Assembly (NCBI GenBank): GCA_963739985.1 | Contig: CAVUCE010000021.1 | Coordinates: 310,001-374,000 of the forward strand | Reading direction: 5' to 3' | Origin: CAVUCE01 sp963739985 | GTDB lineage: Bacteria; Bacteroidota; Ignavibacteria; Ignavibacteriales; Ignavibacteriaceae | DNA length: 64,000 nt | In this document: positions 46,952 through 55,486 of the stretch, piece after piece | Layout: each line of letters opens with the position of its first letter | Numbering within the stretch: position 1 is the first letter of the stretch | Position numbers and translations under genes: made by a program | Notes under the pieces: generated by a model | Databases searched by the model: none | Seen by the model: the letters and a program-made list of their open reading frames with translations, nothing else | Told to the model about the DNA's origin: nothing

Positions 46952-47641
46952 ATGAAAGACAAACAATTAGCTATTGTTGCTGTTAGCGGAGGAATGGATA
47001 GTTGTGTTACCGCTGCTATTGCAAAAGAGAATTACGATTTGGCATTTGCGCATATTAATTACGGGCAGAGAACCGAAAAAAGGGAGCTTAAGGCTTTCAA
47101 TGATATAGCGGATTTTTATTCTGTTGAAAAACGATTGGTTATTGACTATACTCATTTGGCAAAGATCGGTGGCTCATCGTTGACCGACAATAGTATAGAG
47201 GTAACAAAAGCGGATTTAGCAAACAAAGAAATCCCATCGTCTTACGTACCTTTTAGGAATGCAAATATTTTGGCTGCATGCGTAAGCTGGGCTGAAGTTT
47301 TAGGTGCGAATGCAATTTATGTCGGCGCAGTTTACGAAGACTCCTCAGGCTATCCTGATTGTCGTCCGTCTTTTTTTGAAGCGTATGAAAAAATGATTGA
47401 TGAAGGCACAAAACCTTCAACAAAAATTAAAATTGAAACTCCAATAATAAACTTTTCCAAGGCAGAAATTGTTAAGAAAGGTATAGAGCTTAAAGCGCCT
47501 TTAGAATTAACATGGTCATGCTACCAAGCAGAAGATGAAGCCTGCGGAACTTGTGATAGCTGTGCTTTAAGATTAAGAGGTTTTGAATTAGCAGGATTTG
47601 AAGATCCTATTAAATATAAATTAAGACCGAGTTATAAATAA
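46952..47641 (+). CDS. queC: 7-cyano-7-deazaguanine synthase
   Basis: QueC turns 7-carboxy-7-deazaguanine into preQ0 with ATP and ammonia. The protein has the PP-loop AIVAVSGGMDSCVTAAIA at the start, then SYVPFRNANILAACVSWAEV near residue 89, and the C-terminal zinc cysteines in SCYQAEDEACGTCDSCALR. The start at 46952 (MKDKQLAIV) is preferred; an ATG 33 bases up is possible. It is followed after 54 bases by queF, so the two form an operon. Confidence 0.94.
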   Translation: MKDKQLAIVAVSGGMDSCVTAAIAKENYDLAFAHINYGQRTEKRELKAFNDIADFYSVEKRLVIDYTHLAKIGGSSLTDNSIEVTKADLANKEIPSSYVPFRNANILAACVSWAEVLGANAIYVGAVYEDSSGYPDCRPSFFEAYEKMIDEGTKPSTKIKIETPIINFSKAEIVKKGIELKAPLELTWSCYQAEDEACGTCDSCALRLRGFELAGFEDPIKYKLRPSYK

Positions 47642-47694
47642 TTTTTTAAGTTCTCATATTTTAAAATGAAAAAATAATATATCATGAGGTTTAA

Positions 47695-48066
47695 TTGAGC
47701 GATAAAATAAAAATATTAGAAGTATTCGATAACGTATATCCAAACAGAGATTATACTGTAAAGCATAGAGCTCCAGAATTTACATCTTTATGTCCAAAGA
47801 CAGGTCAACCGGACTTTGCCACGATGATAATTGAATACATTCCGGATAAACTTTGTATTGAACTAAAATCATTAAAGTTCTATTTAAATTCTTATAGAAA
47901 TGATGGAATCTTTTTTGAAAGTGTAACTAATAAAATACTTGAGGATTTGTGTTCGGTCTGTAAACCAAGATATATGAAATTAACAGCTGATTTTAAAGTA
48001 CGCGGCGGAATTTCATCTGTAATTACAGCTGAATATTTTAGTGAAGATTATAAATCAAAGAAATAA
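47695..48066 (+). CDS. queF: NADPH-dependent 7-cyano-7-deazaguanine reductase
   Basis: QueF reduces preQ0 to preQ1 with NADPH. This is the short type I form (123 residues). The catalytic cysteine motif is LCPKTGQPDFATM near residue 37, followed by IELKSLKFYLNSYRNDGIFFESV, which is the QueF signature that holds the NADPH-binding residues. It starts with TTG. A strong hairpin with a seven-base T run follows. Together with queC and queA it supplies queuosine. Confidence 0.95.
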   Translation: MSDKIKILEVFDNVYPNRDYTVKHRAPEFTSLCPKTGQPDFATMIIEYIPDKLCIELKSLKFYLNSYRNDGIFFESVTNKILEDLCSVCKPRYMKLTADFKVRGGISSVITAEYFSEDYKSKK

Positions 48067-48080
48067 TACTAATTAATTTT

Positions 48081-48109
48081 AACGGAGCCTTATATGGCTC
48101 TGTTTTTTT
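48081..48109 (+). terminator. Rho-independent terminator of queC-queF
   Basis: The arms around tatat form a stem (cggagcc with ggctctg, one G-U pair) and are directly followed by seven T residues (48103-48109). It begins 15 bases after the queF stop codon. Confidence 0.85.
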
Positions 48110-48127
48110 ATACAGGCAAAACCGTTT

Positions 48128-50698
48128 ATGTTTAATTCCGTAAGTACAAAAGAAGAATTTGTTGAAACAAGGGAAAAACTATTTGCTGAAAATATGGGGC
48201 AACATGATTCTCTTAAATTCAGCATGCAATTCAGCCTTTTGGTTGAAGAGTTTATTCGCTCTATTGCAGGCGGACAAAAATATAATTTTGTACTTGCAAC
48301 GGCTGGTAGTTTTAGTAGGCGTGAACTTTCGCCTTATTCAGATATTGATTTAATGTTCATCGCGGATTCTATTGAAGAAAACAAAGATGATATTGGAAAA
48401 CTTGTAACGTTATTGTGGGATAACGGAATAGAAGTCTCCCACACTGTTCGGGATTTTTCGGATATAAAAAAATATTTGAATACTGATTTACCGACGTTTA
48501 CTCAATTTTTTGAAACAAGGTTTTTACTTGGTTCCGATAAAGTTTATAATAAATGGAATACGGAAATCTTTTCGATACTTAAAAACAAAGTTATCAGAAG
48601 ATTACTGCAAGACCTGGTTTATGAAACCGAAATGCGATATGAAAAATACGGTGATTCCCCAAAAGTTCTTGAACCGAATGTAAAACACTCGGCTGGCGGA
48701 TTGAGGGATTTTCAAACAATTGAGTGGATGTTTATTCTTAAAAATAAAATGCTTCTGAATAAACAGGAAGAAGCTACTCAAGCTGAAACTTTTATAAGAC
48801 TATTAAAAGAACAAAAAATTACCAGTCCAAGTGAATGCGGCCGTCTTCTGGAAAGTTACAAATTAATTTTACGCGTCCGTAACCTGCTTCATTTATTCTC
48901 TAAGCAAAAAAGCGATAGATTCGAATTTAACGCTCAGACAAGAATCGCAAATATTGATTTTCACAGCAAAGATGCTCTTGCAAAGTTTATGCGTGAATAT
49001 TTTAAAGCATCAAACGTTATTAATCGTTTCTCTAAGTCTATGATAAAAAGATTTAGTGAAGAGATTTCAAATCCGATTCCTGATTCGTTGGGAATAGACC
49101 TTGATGATGATTTTAAGATAAAAGGTAAGACAATTTATCTTTCAAGCGAAAAGGATTTAAAGCTATCAGCTATTTTACGTGCGTTTTATTATCGTACACT
49201 TCATAGCGCTCATTTTGATGAAAGTCTGCGTTCAAAAGTTGTAGAAATTGTTGAAAACTACAATGAATCACAAATTCCGGAAATTGAATCTTCGGTTTTC
49301 TTTCGCGAGATAATGAAACTGCCGAAAAACGTTGGACAAAATTTATCCGCCATGAATGAACTGGGAGTATTGAAAGCGTTTATGCCGGAGTTCAGCGATT
49401 TAATAGGTTTCTTGCAGCATGGAGTTTATCACTGCTATACAACGGATGAGCACACTCTAATTACAATTCAAAACTTAGAAAAGCTCGAGCGCGATACTTC
49501 TCCTCTAGGAAGGATTTATAACAATCTAAAGAACAAAGAAATTCTTCATCTTGCGTTACTTTTTCATGATATAGCTAAACCGATAAATATTTCAGGCCAC
49601 GAAATTATTGGCGCTGAAATGGCATCTTCTATTATGCAGCGTTTAGGTTATAGTGAAAAGGAAATTGAACCTGTATCGTTTTTAGTTCGCAATCATCTTG
49701 TAATGGAGCAAATCGCTTTTAGAAGAAACTTAAATGATCCTGAAACACTTAATAATTTTACGGCACGTTTTTCATCAACAAGAGATTTAGATTTACTTTA
49801 TCTTGTAACTTATGCTGATCTCTCTGCCGTAAACCCCGCTGTCTGGACTTCATGGAAAAGCGATCTTTTAGCGGAGCTTTATACAAAATCTAAATCTATG
49901 CTGGAAGAACAAATGTCCGGTGAAGAGCTTTTGATTTCAAGTATTTATGTTGAACCTAAAGAGATCAGTAAGCATTCCGATGTAATTTCTGAATCTCACG
50001 TTCAGGAACATATAGATTCAATTAACGATATTGGTTATGCTCATCAGTTTTCGGATAAGCAAATTGCCAAACACGTTGAAGAAATACAAAAAGGCATTAC
50101 TATTTCTGCATTTTTTAGTGAAGAAAGTGATTTTACAAATATTACCGTAATTACAAAAGACTACCCGTCATTGCTTTCTAAACTTTGCGGAGTTCTATCT
50201 ATTAACGATGCGAACATACACGATGCAAAAATTTTCACGCGTAAAGATGGAATTGTAATTGATACTTTTAATGTAACTGATTTTAGAACCCACAAAAAAA
50301 TTGATAAAGAACGATACGATAAAATTCGTCGTAATCTTAAAGATGTTGTGTCAGGAATTCTTCAGTTAAGTCAAGAATTTGCTAAAATGAAATCCCGCTG
50401 GTGGCGCATTGAAAGTAAGTTTTTCAAACGAACAGGCAAAGTTAAAATCGCTTTTGAAAGTTATGAGAAATATACAATCATTGATGTATTTTCACCTGAT
50501 AGACTTGGATTTTTATACCAGGTAACAACTAAAATGAATCAACTGGGTTTAGGTATTTTCTTCGCAAAAATTTCAACTAAAGGTGATGATATAGTTGACT
50601 CATTTTATGTACTTGATAGGAACGGTAAACGAATTTCTCCCAATGACTATGACTTTATTAAGTCGGAATTAATTGAAACAATTTCTCAAATGTTATAG
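48128..50698 (+). CDS. glnD: [Protein-PII] uridylyltransferase / uridylyl-removing enzyme
   Basis: GlnD senses glutamine and adds or removes UMP from PII proteins. The 856-residue protein has a nucleotidyltransferase domain with GSFSRRELSPYSDIDLMFI near residue 59, a GlnD-type helical part (NVKHSAGGLRDFQTIEW), then an HD domain with HLALLFHDIAKPI near 480 that removes UMP, and two C-terminal ACT-type domains (ITVITKDYPSLLSKL and YTIIDVFSPDRLGFLYQV). This is the usual domain order and near the usual length. GlnB/GlnK and amtB are not in the window. The gene is followed by murI. Confidence 0.94.
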   Translation: MFNSVSTKEEFVETREKLFAENMGQHDSLKFSMQFSLLVEEFIRSIAGGQKYNFVLATAGSFSRRELSPYSDIDLMFIADSIEENKDDIGKLVTLLWDNGIEVSHTVRDFSDIKKYLNTDLPTFTQFFETRFLLGSDKVYNKWNTEIFSILKNKVIRRLLQDLVYETEMRYEKYGDSPKVLEPNVKHSAGGLRDFQTIEWMFILKNKMLLNKQEEATQAETFIRLLKEQKITSPSECGRLLESYKLILRVRNLLHLFSKQKSDRFEFNAQTRIANIDFHSKDALAKFMREYFKASNVINRFSKSMIKRFSEEISNPIPDSLGIDLDDDFKIKGKTIYLSSEKDLKLSAILRAFYYRTLHSAHFDESLRSKVVEIVENYNESQIPEIESSVFFREIMKLPKNVGQNLSAMNELGVLKAFMPEFSDLIGFLQHGVYHCYTTDEHTLITIQNLEKLERDTSPLGRIYNNLKNKEILHLALLFHDIAKPINISGHEIIGAEMASSIMQRLGYSEKEIEPVSFLVRNHLVMEQIAFRRNLNDPETLNNFTARFSSTRDLDLLYLVTYADLSAVNPAVWTSWKSDLLAELYTKSKSMLEEQMSGEELLISSIYVEPKEISKHSDVISESHVQEHIDSINDIGYAHQFSDKQIAKHVEEIQKGITISAFFSEESDFTNITVITKDYPSLLSKLCGVLSINDANIHDAKIFTRKDGIVIDTFNVTDFRTHKKIDKERYDKIRRNLKDVVSGILQLSQEFAKMKSRWWRIESKFFKRTGKVKIAFESYEKYTIIDVFSPDRLGFLYQVTTKMNQLGLGIFFAKISTKGDDIVDSFYVLDRNGKRISPNDYDFIKSELIETISQML

Positions 50699-50716
50699 GC
50701 TTCAAAATTGAACTTC

Positions 50717-51532
50717 ATGGAAAAAGAAAAACCGATAGGAGTATTTGATTCCGGAATCGGTGGTTTAACGGTTGTAAAGCGAATATCTTCAACTTTACCT
50801 GTTGAAGATATTGTTTATTTCGGCGATACGGCAAGAGTTCCTTATGGTTCTAAATCAAATGCGACCGTTATAGAATACGCTGTACAAGACGCGAAATTTT
50901 TAATGCACAAAAATGTAAAAGCAATTGTTGTTGCCTGTAACACTGTTTCTTCTGTGGCTCTTGATGAGTTAAGGAAGCAATTTAATGTGCCTATAATCGG
51001 TGTGATCGAACCAGGCTCAAGGATGGCTGTAAATCAAACTAAAAACGGTCGTGTTGGCGTAATCGGAACAAGAGCAACAGTAAGTAATAAAGCTTATTCT
51101 GCACAAATTAAAAAAATAAATTCCGGTATTGAGGTTTTTGAAAAAGCATGTCCATTGTTTGTCCCTCTTGCAGAAGAGGGCTGGATAAATCATAAAGCAA
51201 CTTATGAAATAGCTGAAGAATATTTGAAAGAGCTTCGTGAATTTGAGATTGATACTTTGGTTCTTGGTTGTACGCATTATCCAATTCTTGCCGATGTAAT
51301 TCAGGAAGTTATTGGTGAAGGTGTAAAACTTATAGATTCCGGAATTGCAACTGCGGAAGTTGTTAGAAATGAGTTAGATAGAATTGATCTTCACACAAAT
51401 CAATTCGCGATGGGTTATTCAAGTTTTTATGTTAGCGATATTCCGGTGAAGTTTAAAGAAGTAGCCGAATTATTTTTGGGTAAAAAAGTAAACGATATTC
51501 AAAAAGTTGATTTGGAAATTCTGGCAGTATAA
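50717..51532 (+). CDS. murI: Glutamate racemase
   Basis: MurI makes D-glutamate for peptidoglycan. The protein starts KPIGVFDSGIGGLTVVKRIS, with the catalytic Asp/Ser region; the first catalytic cysteine is in VVACNTVSSVALDEL and the second in LVLGCTHYPILADV. The FGDTARVPYGSKS motif near residue 38 is standard. The chosen ATG at 50717 follows a TTG at 50708 in frame that could also serve. It follows glnD by 18 bases; an unknown small gene comes next. Confidence 0.95.
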   Translation: MEKEKPIGVFDSGIGGLTVVKRISSTLPVEDIVYFGDTARVPYGSKSNATVIEYAVQDAKFLMHKNVKAIVVACNTVSSVALDELRKQFNVPIIGVIEPGSRMAVNQTKNGRVGVIGTRATVSNKAYSAQIKKINSGIEVFEKACPLFVPLAEEGWINHKATYEIAEEYLKELREFEIDTLVLGCTHYPILADVIQEVIGEGVKLIDSGIATAEVVRNELDRIDLHTNQFAMGYSSFYVSDIPVKFKEVAELFLGKKVNDIQKVDLEILAV

Positions 51533-51546
51533 AAAACAGTGTAATA

Positions 51547-51807
51547 ATGTATAACTGGATTAAAAAAGATTTAGATTATTTTTTAGCGGCTTTAAAAAAA
51601 GATTTTACATTGATCTCTCAAAAAGATAAACCGGAAGAATGGAAACGAGATCATTATAGATACACTTTTACGGTTTACACGCAAAGAATATATAAGCTTC
51701 TAAACACACAAATTACTTCAGATCCAATTTCTCCCATTCAAGAATCAACAAAAGATGAACTTATAATTTTGCGAGACATGCTTAATAAAATGATTGATGA
51801 AGATTAA
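51547..51807 (+). CDS. Small conserved-looking protein of unknown function
   Basis: This 86-residue, mainly helical protein follows murI by 14 bases on the same strand, so it is probably co-transcribed. I do not recognise it. Its start is Lys- and aromatic-rich (MYNWIKKDLDYFLAALKKDF), the middle has Arg/Tyr (DHYRYTFTVYTQRIYKLL), and the end is acidic (DELIILRDMLNKMIDED). There is no signal peptide, membrane segment, zinc motif or known catalytic pattern. It could be a small regulatory or structural protein, or a piece of a larger fold. Confidence 0.65.
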   Translation: MYNWIKKDLDYFLAALKKDFTLISQKDKPEEWKRDHYRYTFTVYTQRIYKLLNTQITSDPISPIQESTKDELIILRDMLNKMIDED

Positions 51808-51949
51808 GTTTTCTGTAAAATTAAATAGGTTTTTATCGCGAAATATCCAATAGCTTTAGCAGATAAGAAAATCGATTAAACACTATATAAGATTACCCTC
51901 CCGATATATCGGAATAGAAATGACGGGATGAAAAACCGTAATTATTTTA

Positions 51950-52930
51950 TTAATTCGCTTCCTCAAAAAGCTGCCTTAATTTTTGTTTGTCTTTTGTAAC
52001 TCCCAGTGCAAGCATCAATTTTATGCGAGCTTTTTGTCCGTTGAGATATTCGGCAAAAATAACTCCAAGTTCGTGAAGCCATTTACCGGCACCCGGATAA
52101 CTGTAAACATCTAAAGTTTCGCCTGCGGGACAGCGGGAAACCAGAATTACCGGAATTCCTTTTTCTACAGCGTATTTAATTCCTTCAAATGCCGGAGGTG
52201 GGACATTGCCAACACCAAGCGCTTCAACAACAATCCCATCTATATTGCTATCGGCTGAGAATTTAAAAAATTTAGAATCCATTCCGGCATAAACTGTTAG
52301 TAAGTCTACATTCGTAATTATTTTTTCACTTTCAAGTGTTTCTAACTTTCTTGGAAGCCTATTTAAAATAACTCTTCCATTTTGAACAAAACCCAATGCT
52401 CCAAAATCTAAACTATGAAAAGTATCAACTTCGTCTGTGTATGTTTTGGTAACTTCGCTTGCGGCGTTTATTTCGCCATTTAAACAAACCAAAACGCCAA
52501 GGTTTTTACAATTCTCATTTAAACAGATATGAATAGCATCAAGTAAATTTCTTGGCCCGTCCCAATCAGGTTCAGAACTATTTTTCATTGAACCTATTAC
52601 AACAATTGGAATTTCAGTTTTTATATTTAAGTCTAACAAATAGGCCGTTTCTTCCAGCGTATCAGTTCCGTGAGTTACTATAACTCCGCTATAGGGTTCA
52701 TTTTTGATTAATTCTTTGATTCGATTTGATAATTCAAACATTAATTCCGGCGTCATGTGGGGACCGGGATATTTTCCGAAATCGTAACAAACAATCTCTG
52801 CTAATTCATTTGCTTCCGGAATTTTAGAAAGAAGTTCCTCGCCACTGTAACGCGGAACAGCTCCGCCGGTTTCTTCATCAATCTTCATCGAGAAAGTTCC
52901 GCCGGTAAATACTATTAATATCTTTTTCAT
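51950..52930 (-). CDS. ansA: Asparaginase (type I, cytoplasmic)
   Basis: The enzyme hydrolyses L-asparagine to aspartate and ammonia. The 326-residue protein has no signal peptide. It starts ILIVFTGGTFSMKID with the catalytic Thr in GGTFS, followed by VIVTHGTDTLEETAYLL near residue 84-100 carrying the second catalytic Thr-Asp, and PIVVIGSMKNSSEPDWDGPR near 108. All are family marks. The gene is alone on the minus strand. A related glutamyl-tRNA(Gln) amidotransferase subunit is unlikely because the extra domains are absent. Confidence 0.9.
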   Translation of the reverse strand: MKKILIVFTGGTFSMKIDEETGGAVPRYSGEELLSKIPEANELAEIVCYDFGKYPGPHMTPELMFELSNRIKELIKNEPYSGVIVTHGTDTLEETAYLLDLNIKTEIPIVVIGSMKNSSEPDWDGPRNLLDAIHICLNENCKNLGVLVCLNGEINAASEVTKTYTDEVDTFHSLDFGALGFVQNGRVILNRLPRKLETLESEKIITNVDLLTVYAGMDSKFFKFSADSNIDGIVVEALGVGNVPPPAFEGIKYAVEKGIPVILVSRCPAGETLDVYSYPGAGKWLHELGVIFAEYLNGQKARIKLMLALGVTKDKQKLRQLFEEAN

Positions 52931-53082
52931 ATTTCTTCCTAAAATTTATTGTGTAAATATAAAAAGAAACTCTTTGATTTTAAGGTGTGTTTTTTGCCAT
53001 CGGTTACTTTGTAGTGTTTTGAGCGACTTGATGCTAAAGTTTAATAAAATTATCTTTGAAGTAATAAAATTGGAGAATTATT

Positions 53083-53595
53083 ATGTTGATGATTGAAGAT
53101 GTTGATTTGACACCGAATCCGCATGCGTTAAAATTTATATTGAACGAGAGACTTTTAAAATTAGAGACCAGACAATTTTCGAGTAAAGAAGATGCTGAAA
53201 ATGATCCTTTAGCAAAAGGTGTTTTTAATATTGATGGTGTTGCGTCAGTATTTTATATGGATAAATTTGTCACGATTGAAAAGAAACCTGATGCAAATTG
53301 GGGACTAATTCAAAGACCATTTATTGAATTTTTAAAGTCATTTGATAAAAATCTAATTCCTGAAGAAAAAGACATTCAGCCGCTTGAGGAAGATTCCAGC
53401 GAAATAATGAAGCAAATAAATGAAATACTGGATAAAAAAGTTCGCCCTGCTTTAGCTGGCGATGGAGGTGGTTTGACTGTTTTAGGAATTGATGGTTATA
53501 CCGTTAAGATTAGATATCAAGGAGCTTGCGGAACTTGTCCAACAGCTATTAACGGCACTTTAATGGCAATTGAAGGTCTTTTAAAAGAGATGTAA
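53083..53595 (+). CDS. NifU-like Fe-S scaffold protein (Nfu type)
   Basis: The 170-residue protein has the Nfu layout: an N-terminal Nfu_N domain (DLTPNPHALKFILNERLL, PLAKGVFNIDGVASVFYMDK), a short acidic linker and the C-terminal NifU domain at about 100-170 with VRPALAGDGGGLTVLG and the Cys pair in GACGTCPTAINGTL. Those cysteines hold a 4Fe-4S cluster for transfer to target enzymes. A GGAG ribosome binding site is 7 bases before the ATG. It is a single-gene unit followed by a terminator. Confidence 0.92.
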   Translation: MLMIEDVDLTPNPHALKFILNERLLKLETRQFSSKEDAENDPLAKGVFNIDGVASVFYMDKFVTIEKKPDANWGLIQRPFIEFLKSFDKNLIPEEKDIQPLEEDSSEIMKQINEILDKKVRPALAGDGGGLTVLGIDGYTVKIRYQGACGTCPTAINGTLMAIEGLLKEM

Positions 53596-53645
53596 ATCCC
53601 GCACTCGAAGTCGTTTCAGCTTAAAATAAATAAATTGTTTTAAGA

Positions 53646-53678
53646 AGCCTGTCATTTCAATTATGGCAGGCTTTTTTT
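53646..53678 (+). terminator. Rho-independent terminator of the Nfu gene
   Basis: A 10-bp stem with one G-U pair (agcctgtcat with atggcaggct) is followed by seven T residues. It starts 51 bases after the stop codon. Confidence 0.85.
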
Positions 53679-53729
53679 ATTTCTTTCCGTTTACAAATCT
53701 TTTTAATAAATTCCTTTTACATTAAAAGG

Positions 53730-54257
53730 TTGAAACCTCAAATGAAAATGCTTGGAAATTTATACTGCGCGGAAGCTGATGTTGCCGGTATCCACTTCAA
53801 AGTATTCACTTCTCATAAAGGCATCAGAAATATTTTTATGAACGAAAAAAGTGCGGAAATGAATGACTACAATGTTATTCGTTTGCAATCCGACGATCCT
53901 TATATGTACAATGTATTTCACGAACTTACAGAGTATTTTAATCTTGAAAGGAAAAAATTCGAACTTCCTCTTGATGCCATTGGAACTGATTTCCAAATTA
54001 ATGTTTGGAAAGAATTAAAGAAAATTCCTTACGGCGAGTTGGTGACTTATAAAATAATTGCGGAGAGAGTTGGTAACACAAAATCTGTTAGAGCAGTTGG
54101 TAGAGCTCTCGGCGCAAATCCGATTCCGGTAATTGTTCCGTGTCATCGAGTCATCACTTCGTCGGGAGATTTAGGAGGCTACAGCTGCGGAAGCGGAATT
54201 AAAGAAAAATTATTGGAACTTGAAGGCTGTCTTAGTTTGCAGTTATTTAATAACTAA
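53730..54257 (+). CDS. ogt: Methylated-DNA--protein-cysteine methyltransferase (Ogt/AGT type)
   Basis: The protein repairs O6-alkylguanine by taking the alkyl group onto its own cysteine, which destroys it as an enzyme. The 175-residue chain has FQINVWKELKKIPYGELVTY near residue 90-109, VRAVGRALGANPIPVIVPCHR, where PCHRV holds the acceptor Cys, and ITSSGDLGGYSCG after it. The N-terminal half lacks the extra domain of Ada. The start is probably TTG at 53730; ATG at 53742 is an alternative. Confidence 0.93.
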   Translation: MKPQMKMLGNLYCAEADVAGIHFKVFTSHKGIRNIFMNEKSAEMNDYNVIRLQSDDPYMYNVFHELTEYFNLERKKFELPLDAIGTDFQINVWKELKKIPYGELVTYKIIAERVGNTKSVRAVGRALGANPIPVIVPCHRVITSSGDLGGYSCGSGIKEKLLELEGCLSLQLFNN

Positions 54258-54297
54258 AATATCCAGCCTGGCTGTTGCGTTAGTAATTAATTTATAA

Positions 54298-54342
54298 GTG
54301 ATTCAAAGGAAGTCCGGCAATAGCCGGACGACCGAATAATCT
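54298..54342 (+). repeat. Outer inverted repeat, left copy
   Basis: This 45-base element matches the reverse complement of 55383-55427 with about a quarter of its bases changed. It includes the hairpin at 54312-54329. The two copies flank the small T9SS gene. Confidence 0.65.
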
Positions 54343-54582
54343 AAAAAACTTTCTCCTTTTAATAAACCATGAATCATTTGTCCTTTCGATGAATGAAGTG
54401 AAGAGAAATCATTTTAGAAAAAAAAGATATAGCTTCCCACCTGCACGGGAATGACATTTCTACGCTTTTTTTTCTCTGTTTACTCAGCGGTAAAAAAAAT
54501 TAACCATAGAGAACACAGAGAAACCGCAGAGGAAAATGTTTTGCATCCACTGCAAAATAAAAATATTTATGCTTGGTCTTTT

Positions 54583-54611
54583 GTAGGGGACGCAAATTTT
54601 GCGTCCCCTAC
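54583..54611. repeat. 29-base palindrome, copy 1
   Basis: Perfect 14-base arms (gtaggggacgcaaa and its complement) around one central base. The same palindrome occurs at 55249-55277, differing only at the central base, and the flanks ttttg and gtta are shared too. One copy lies on each side of the T9SS gene. Confidence 0.9.
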
Positions 54612-54722
54612 GTTAATGTGGGAATAGACATTAATGCCAACTCAAAATCTTTTTGCTGAATACTGCTTGCCTATTATAATAAAAGGCTTAACTTAAAAAA
54701 TGCGATATAAAATAAAGCAGCA

Positions 54723-55223
54723 ATGAAGAAACATTTATACTACTTGTTATCAGCAATTTGTTTGTTTTCACTTACCTCTATTATATTCGCTCAAGACCGG
54801 CCAATTAATCAACAAGAGTTGGTCGAAAGGAATACTCTTTACAATCCCGTTGTTCCTTCTACTGGGCAGAATTCAGACCACACGATAAAAAAAGATTCAG
54901 TTTATCAATGGGTTACTGCTAGTAAAGTTACCGGAATAAAAGATAAAATTCAGACGCCAGCCAAATTTAAAGTTTATCAAAATTACCCGAATCCGTTTAA
55001 TCCCAGCACAACAATAAAATATACACTTCCTAAAACATCACACGTATTAATATCAGTTTACAATTCACTCGGACAATTAGTTCAAATGCTGGTAAACAAA
55101 AACCAGCCGGAAGGAGAATATTCCGCAACGTTCAATGCTTCCGGTTTGCCAAGTGGAATTTATTTTTACAAGGTAAAATCGGGAGAAAATATTATAATAA
55201 AGAAGTGTATTCTTCTTAAATAA
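54723..55223 (+). CDS. Minimal T9SS type A sorting domain protein
   Basis: The 166-residue protein has a signal peptide (YYLLSAICLFSLTSIIFAQ), a linker of about 60 residues with no recognisable fold (Gln, Asn and Thr rich), and then a complete T9SS sorting domain from residue 80: KFKVYQNYPNPFNPSTTIKY, HVLISVYNSLGQLVQML and LPSGIYFYKVKSG. There is no cargo domain. It may be a remnant of a larger cargo protein, or a small secreted peptide carrier. It sits inside nested inverted repeats. Confidence 0.85.
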   Translation: MKKHLYYLLSAICLFSLTSIIFAQDRPINQQELVERNTLYNPVVPSTGQNSDHTIKKDSVYQWVTASKVTGIKDKIQTPAKFKVYQNYPNPFNPSTTIKYTLPKTSHVLISVYNSLGQLVQMLVNKNQPEGEYSATFNASGLPSGIYFYKVKSGENIIIKKCILLK

Positions 55224-55248
55224 AAGTTTCAGTATAACCTAATTTTTG

Positions 55249-55277
55249 TAGGGGACGCAAAGTTTGCGTCCCCTACG
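55249..55277. repeat. 29-base palindrome, copy 2
   Basis: The arms are identical to those of the palindrome at 54583-54611; only the central base differs (g for t). It lies 26 bases after the T9SS gene's stop codon, where it could also act as a terminator hairpin. Confidence 0.9.
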
Positions 55278-55382
55278 TTATTAATGTTAAAACATTTTAG
55301 GATGAGGAAAAAGCTGCAAAAAAATAAAAACATATTTCCGCCTGCCAGGCCGTTGAAGGATCTCAATTTCGATCAAAAAGAA

Positions 55383-55427
55383 AGATTCTTCGGTCGTCCG
55401 TCAAAGTCCGGACTTCCTCAGAATGAC
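55383..55427 (-). repeat. Outer inverted repeat, right copy
   Basis: Reverse-complement counterpart of 54298-54342. It begins agattcttcggtcgtccg and ends near cagaatgac. Confidence 0.65.
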
Positions 55428-55486
55428 CCGTAAATGGTATTCTGCAAAACCGTGCTGCGCTGGTAGGACATTTTTCTGTAATTAAT

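Larger units (their letters stand above)
54258..54722. other. Gene-free stretch with hairpin repeats
   Basis: No reading frame is found in these 465 bases. It has a repeat with a perfect gtccggc/gccggac hairpin at 54312-54329, a perfect 29-base palindrome at 54583-54611, and a segment that looks like a degenerate dispersed repeat (54430-54470). The promoter of the small T9SS gene should lie between 54611 and 54722; I could not fix it. Confidence 0.6.

Noticed and set aside
54420..54480. A possible short gene or tRNA in the segment near 54420-54480
   Set aside because: No open frame of useful length is present; it looks like a degenerate dispersed repeat.
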